A stretch of DNA of 64,000 nt from Acanthochlamys bracteata (Eukaryota; Streptophyta; Magnoliopsida; Pandanales; Velloziaceae). The notes under the pieces are model-generated. The model was not told the origin of the DNA. It searched no databases and worked only from the letters and a program-made list of their open reading frames with translations. This document shows, piece by piece, positions 63,761 through 64,000 of the stretch. How positions within the stretch are numbered: position 1 is the stretch's first letter; every line of letters begins with the position of its first letter. The position numbers and the translations under genes were made by a program. Where the stretch lies: positions 1,304,501 to 1,368,500 of the forward strand of contig CM034132.1 of assembly GCA_019914995.1 (NCBI GenBank). Reading direction: 5' to 3'.

Positions 63761-64000
63761 ATGGCGAACTTTGCTGCAACTCAAGGTAAATTTCGTTATG
63801 CTTCTTTTCGTCTTCTGTAAAGATTTTTTCATTGTTTGTTGGAGTTCTTCGAATCGAAGTTTTTGTTTACAGTGGTCTCTCGACAAAGAGTTGTTATACC
63901 GAGCAGCTCGGGGGAGAAGCTTATTGGAATTCTTCACGACACAGGATCCAAGGAGCTTGCGATTCTGTGCCACGGTTTTGAATCCACAAAGGTTTTGAAG
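63761..64000 (+). CDS. Alpha/beta hydrolase, N-terminal part only (runs off the window)
   Basis: Exon 1 is 63761-63785 (ATG through the first base of a split Val codon, before GTAAAT). The second exon starts at 63874 after TTTACAG. Together they read MANFAATQVVSRQRVVIPSS, then GEKLIGILHDTG and AILCHGFESTK. The block ending LCHGF is the oxyanion-side HG motif of serine-aminopeptidase-like (S33) alpha/beta hydrolases, and the N-terminus fits the plant family of At3g47590 type. A possible donor (AAG/GTTTTG) is at about 63991-63992. The nucleophile and the other catalytic residues lie beyond the window, so the substrate class cannot be judged. Confidence 0.8.

Overview
The window is nuclear DNA from a flowering plant, most likely a eudicot. 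The genes are split by AT-rich GT-AG introns, intergenic DNA is AT-rich and full of short inverted-repeat elements, and the proteins belong to plant families (Dicer-like 3, GH35 beta-galactosidase, plant tetraspanin, CHUP1-like). The species cannot be named from the sequence alone. Gene models come from joining open segments at GT-AG sites; every complete model keeps an open frame and closes at a length typical of its family.

Layout: (1) 888-7854 (+), 3' part of DCL3, whose 5' end lies upstream of the window. (2) 12422-8400 (-), cyclopropane-fatty-acid-synthase/coclaurine-N-methyltransferase-like methyltransferase, tail to tail with DCL3. (3) 13711-26358 (+), a 22-exon gene for a 1431-residue glycine-rich membrane protein of unknown function, sharing a divergent promoter region with gene 2. 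(4) 27923-28320 (+), a broken GDSL esterase/lipase pseudogene. (5) 29700-33055 (+), CHUP1-like coiled-coil protein. (6) 34866-33439 (-), FANCE. (7) 42012-37220 (-), 19-exon beta-galactosidase with a C-terminal lectin domain. (8) 42013-51137, a 9 kb gene-poor block rich in AT-rich elements. (9) 57410-51138 (-), GPI8/PIG-K, catalytic subunit of GPI transamidase. (10) 59277-62811 (+), TETRASPANIN-2-like. (11) 63761 to the window end (+), start of an alpha/beta hydrolase.

The genes are ordinary housekeeping or development genes and do not form an operon-like system or an obvious biosynthetic cluster. Shared features are the short TIR-type elements scattered in introns and spacers, and clusters of TGGGCC/T (site II) motifs before several genes. 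I did not find a convincing new biological system. The least described item is the large glycine-rich membrane protein; the most informative oddities are the GDSL pseudogene, a 14-nt microexon in DCL3, and the repeat elements.
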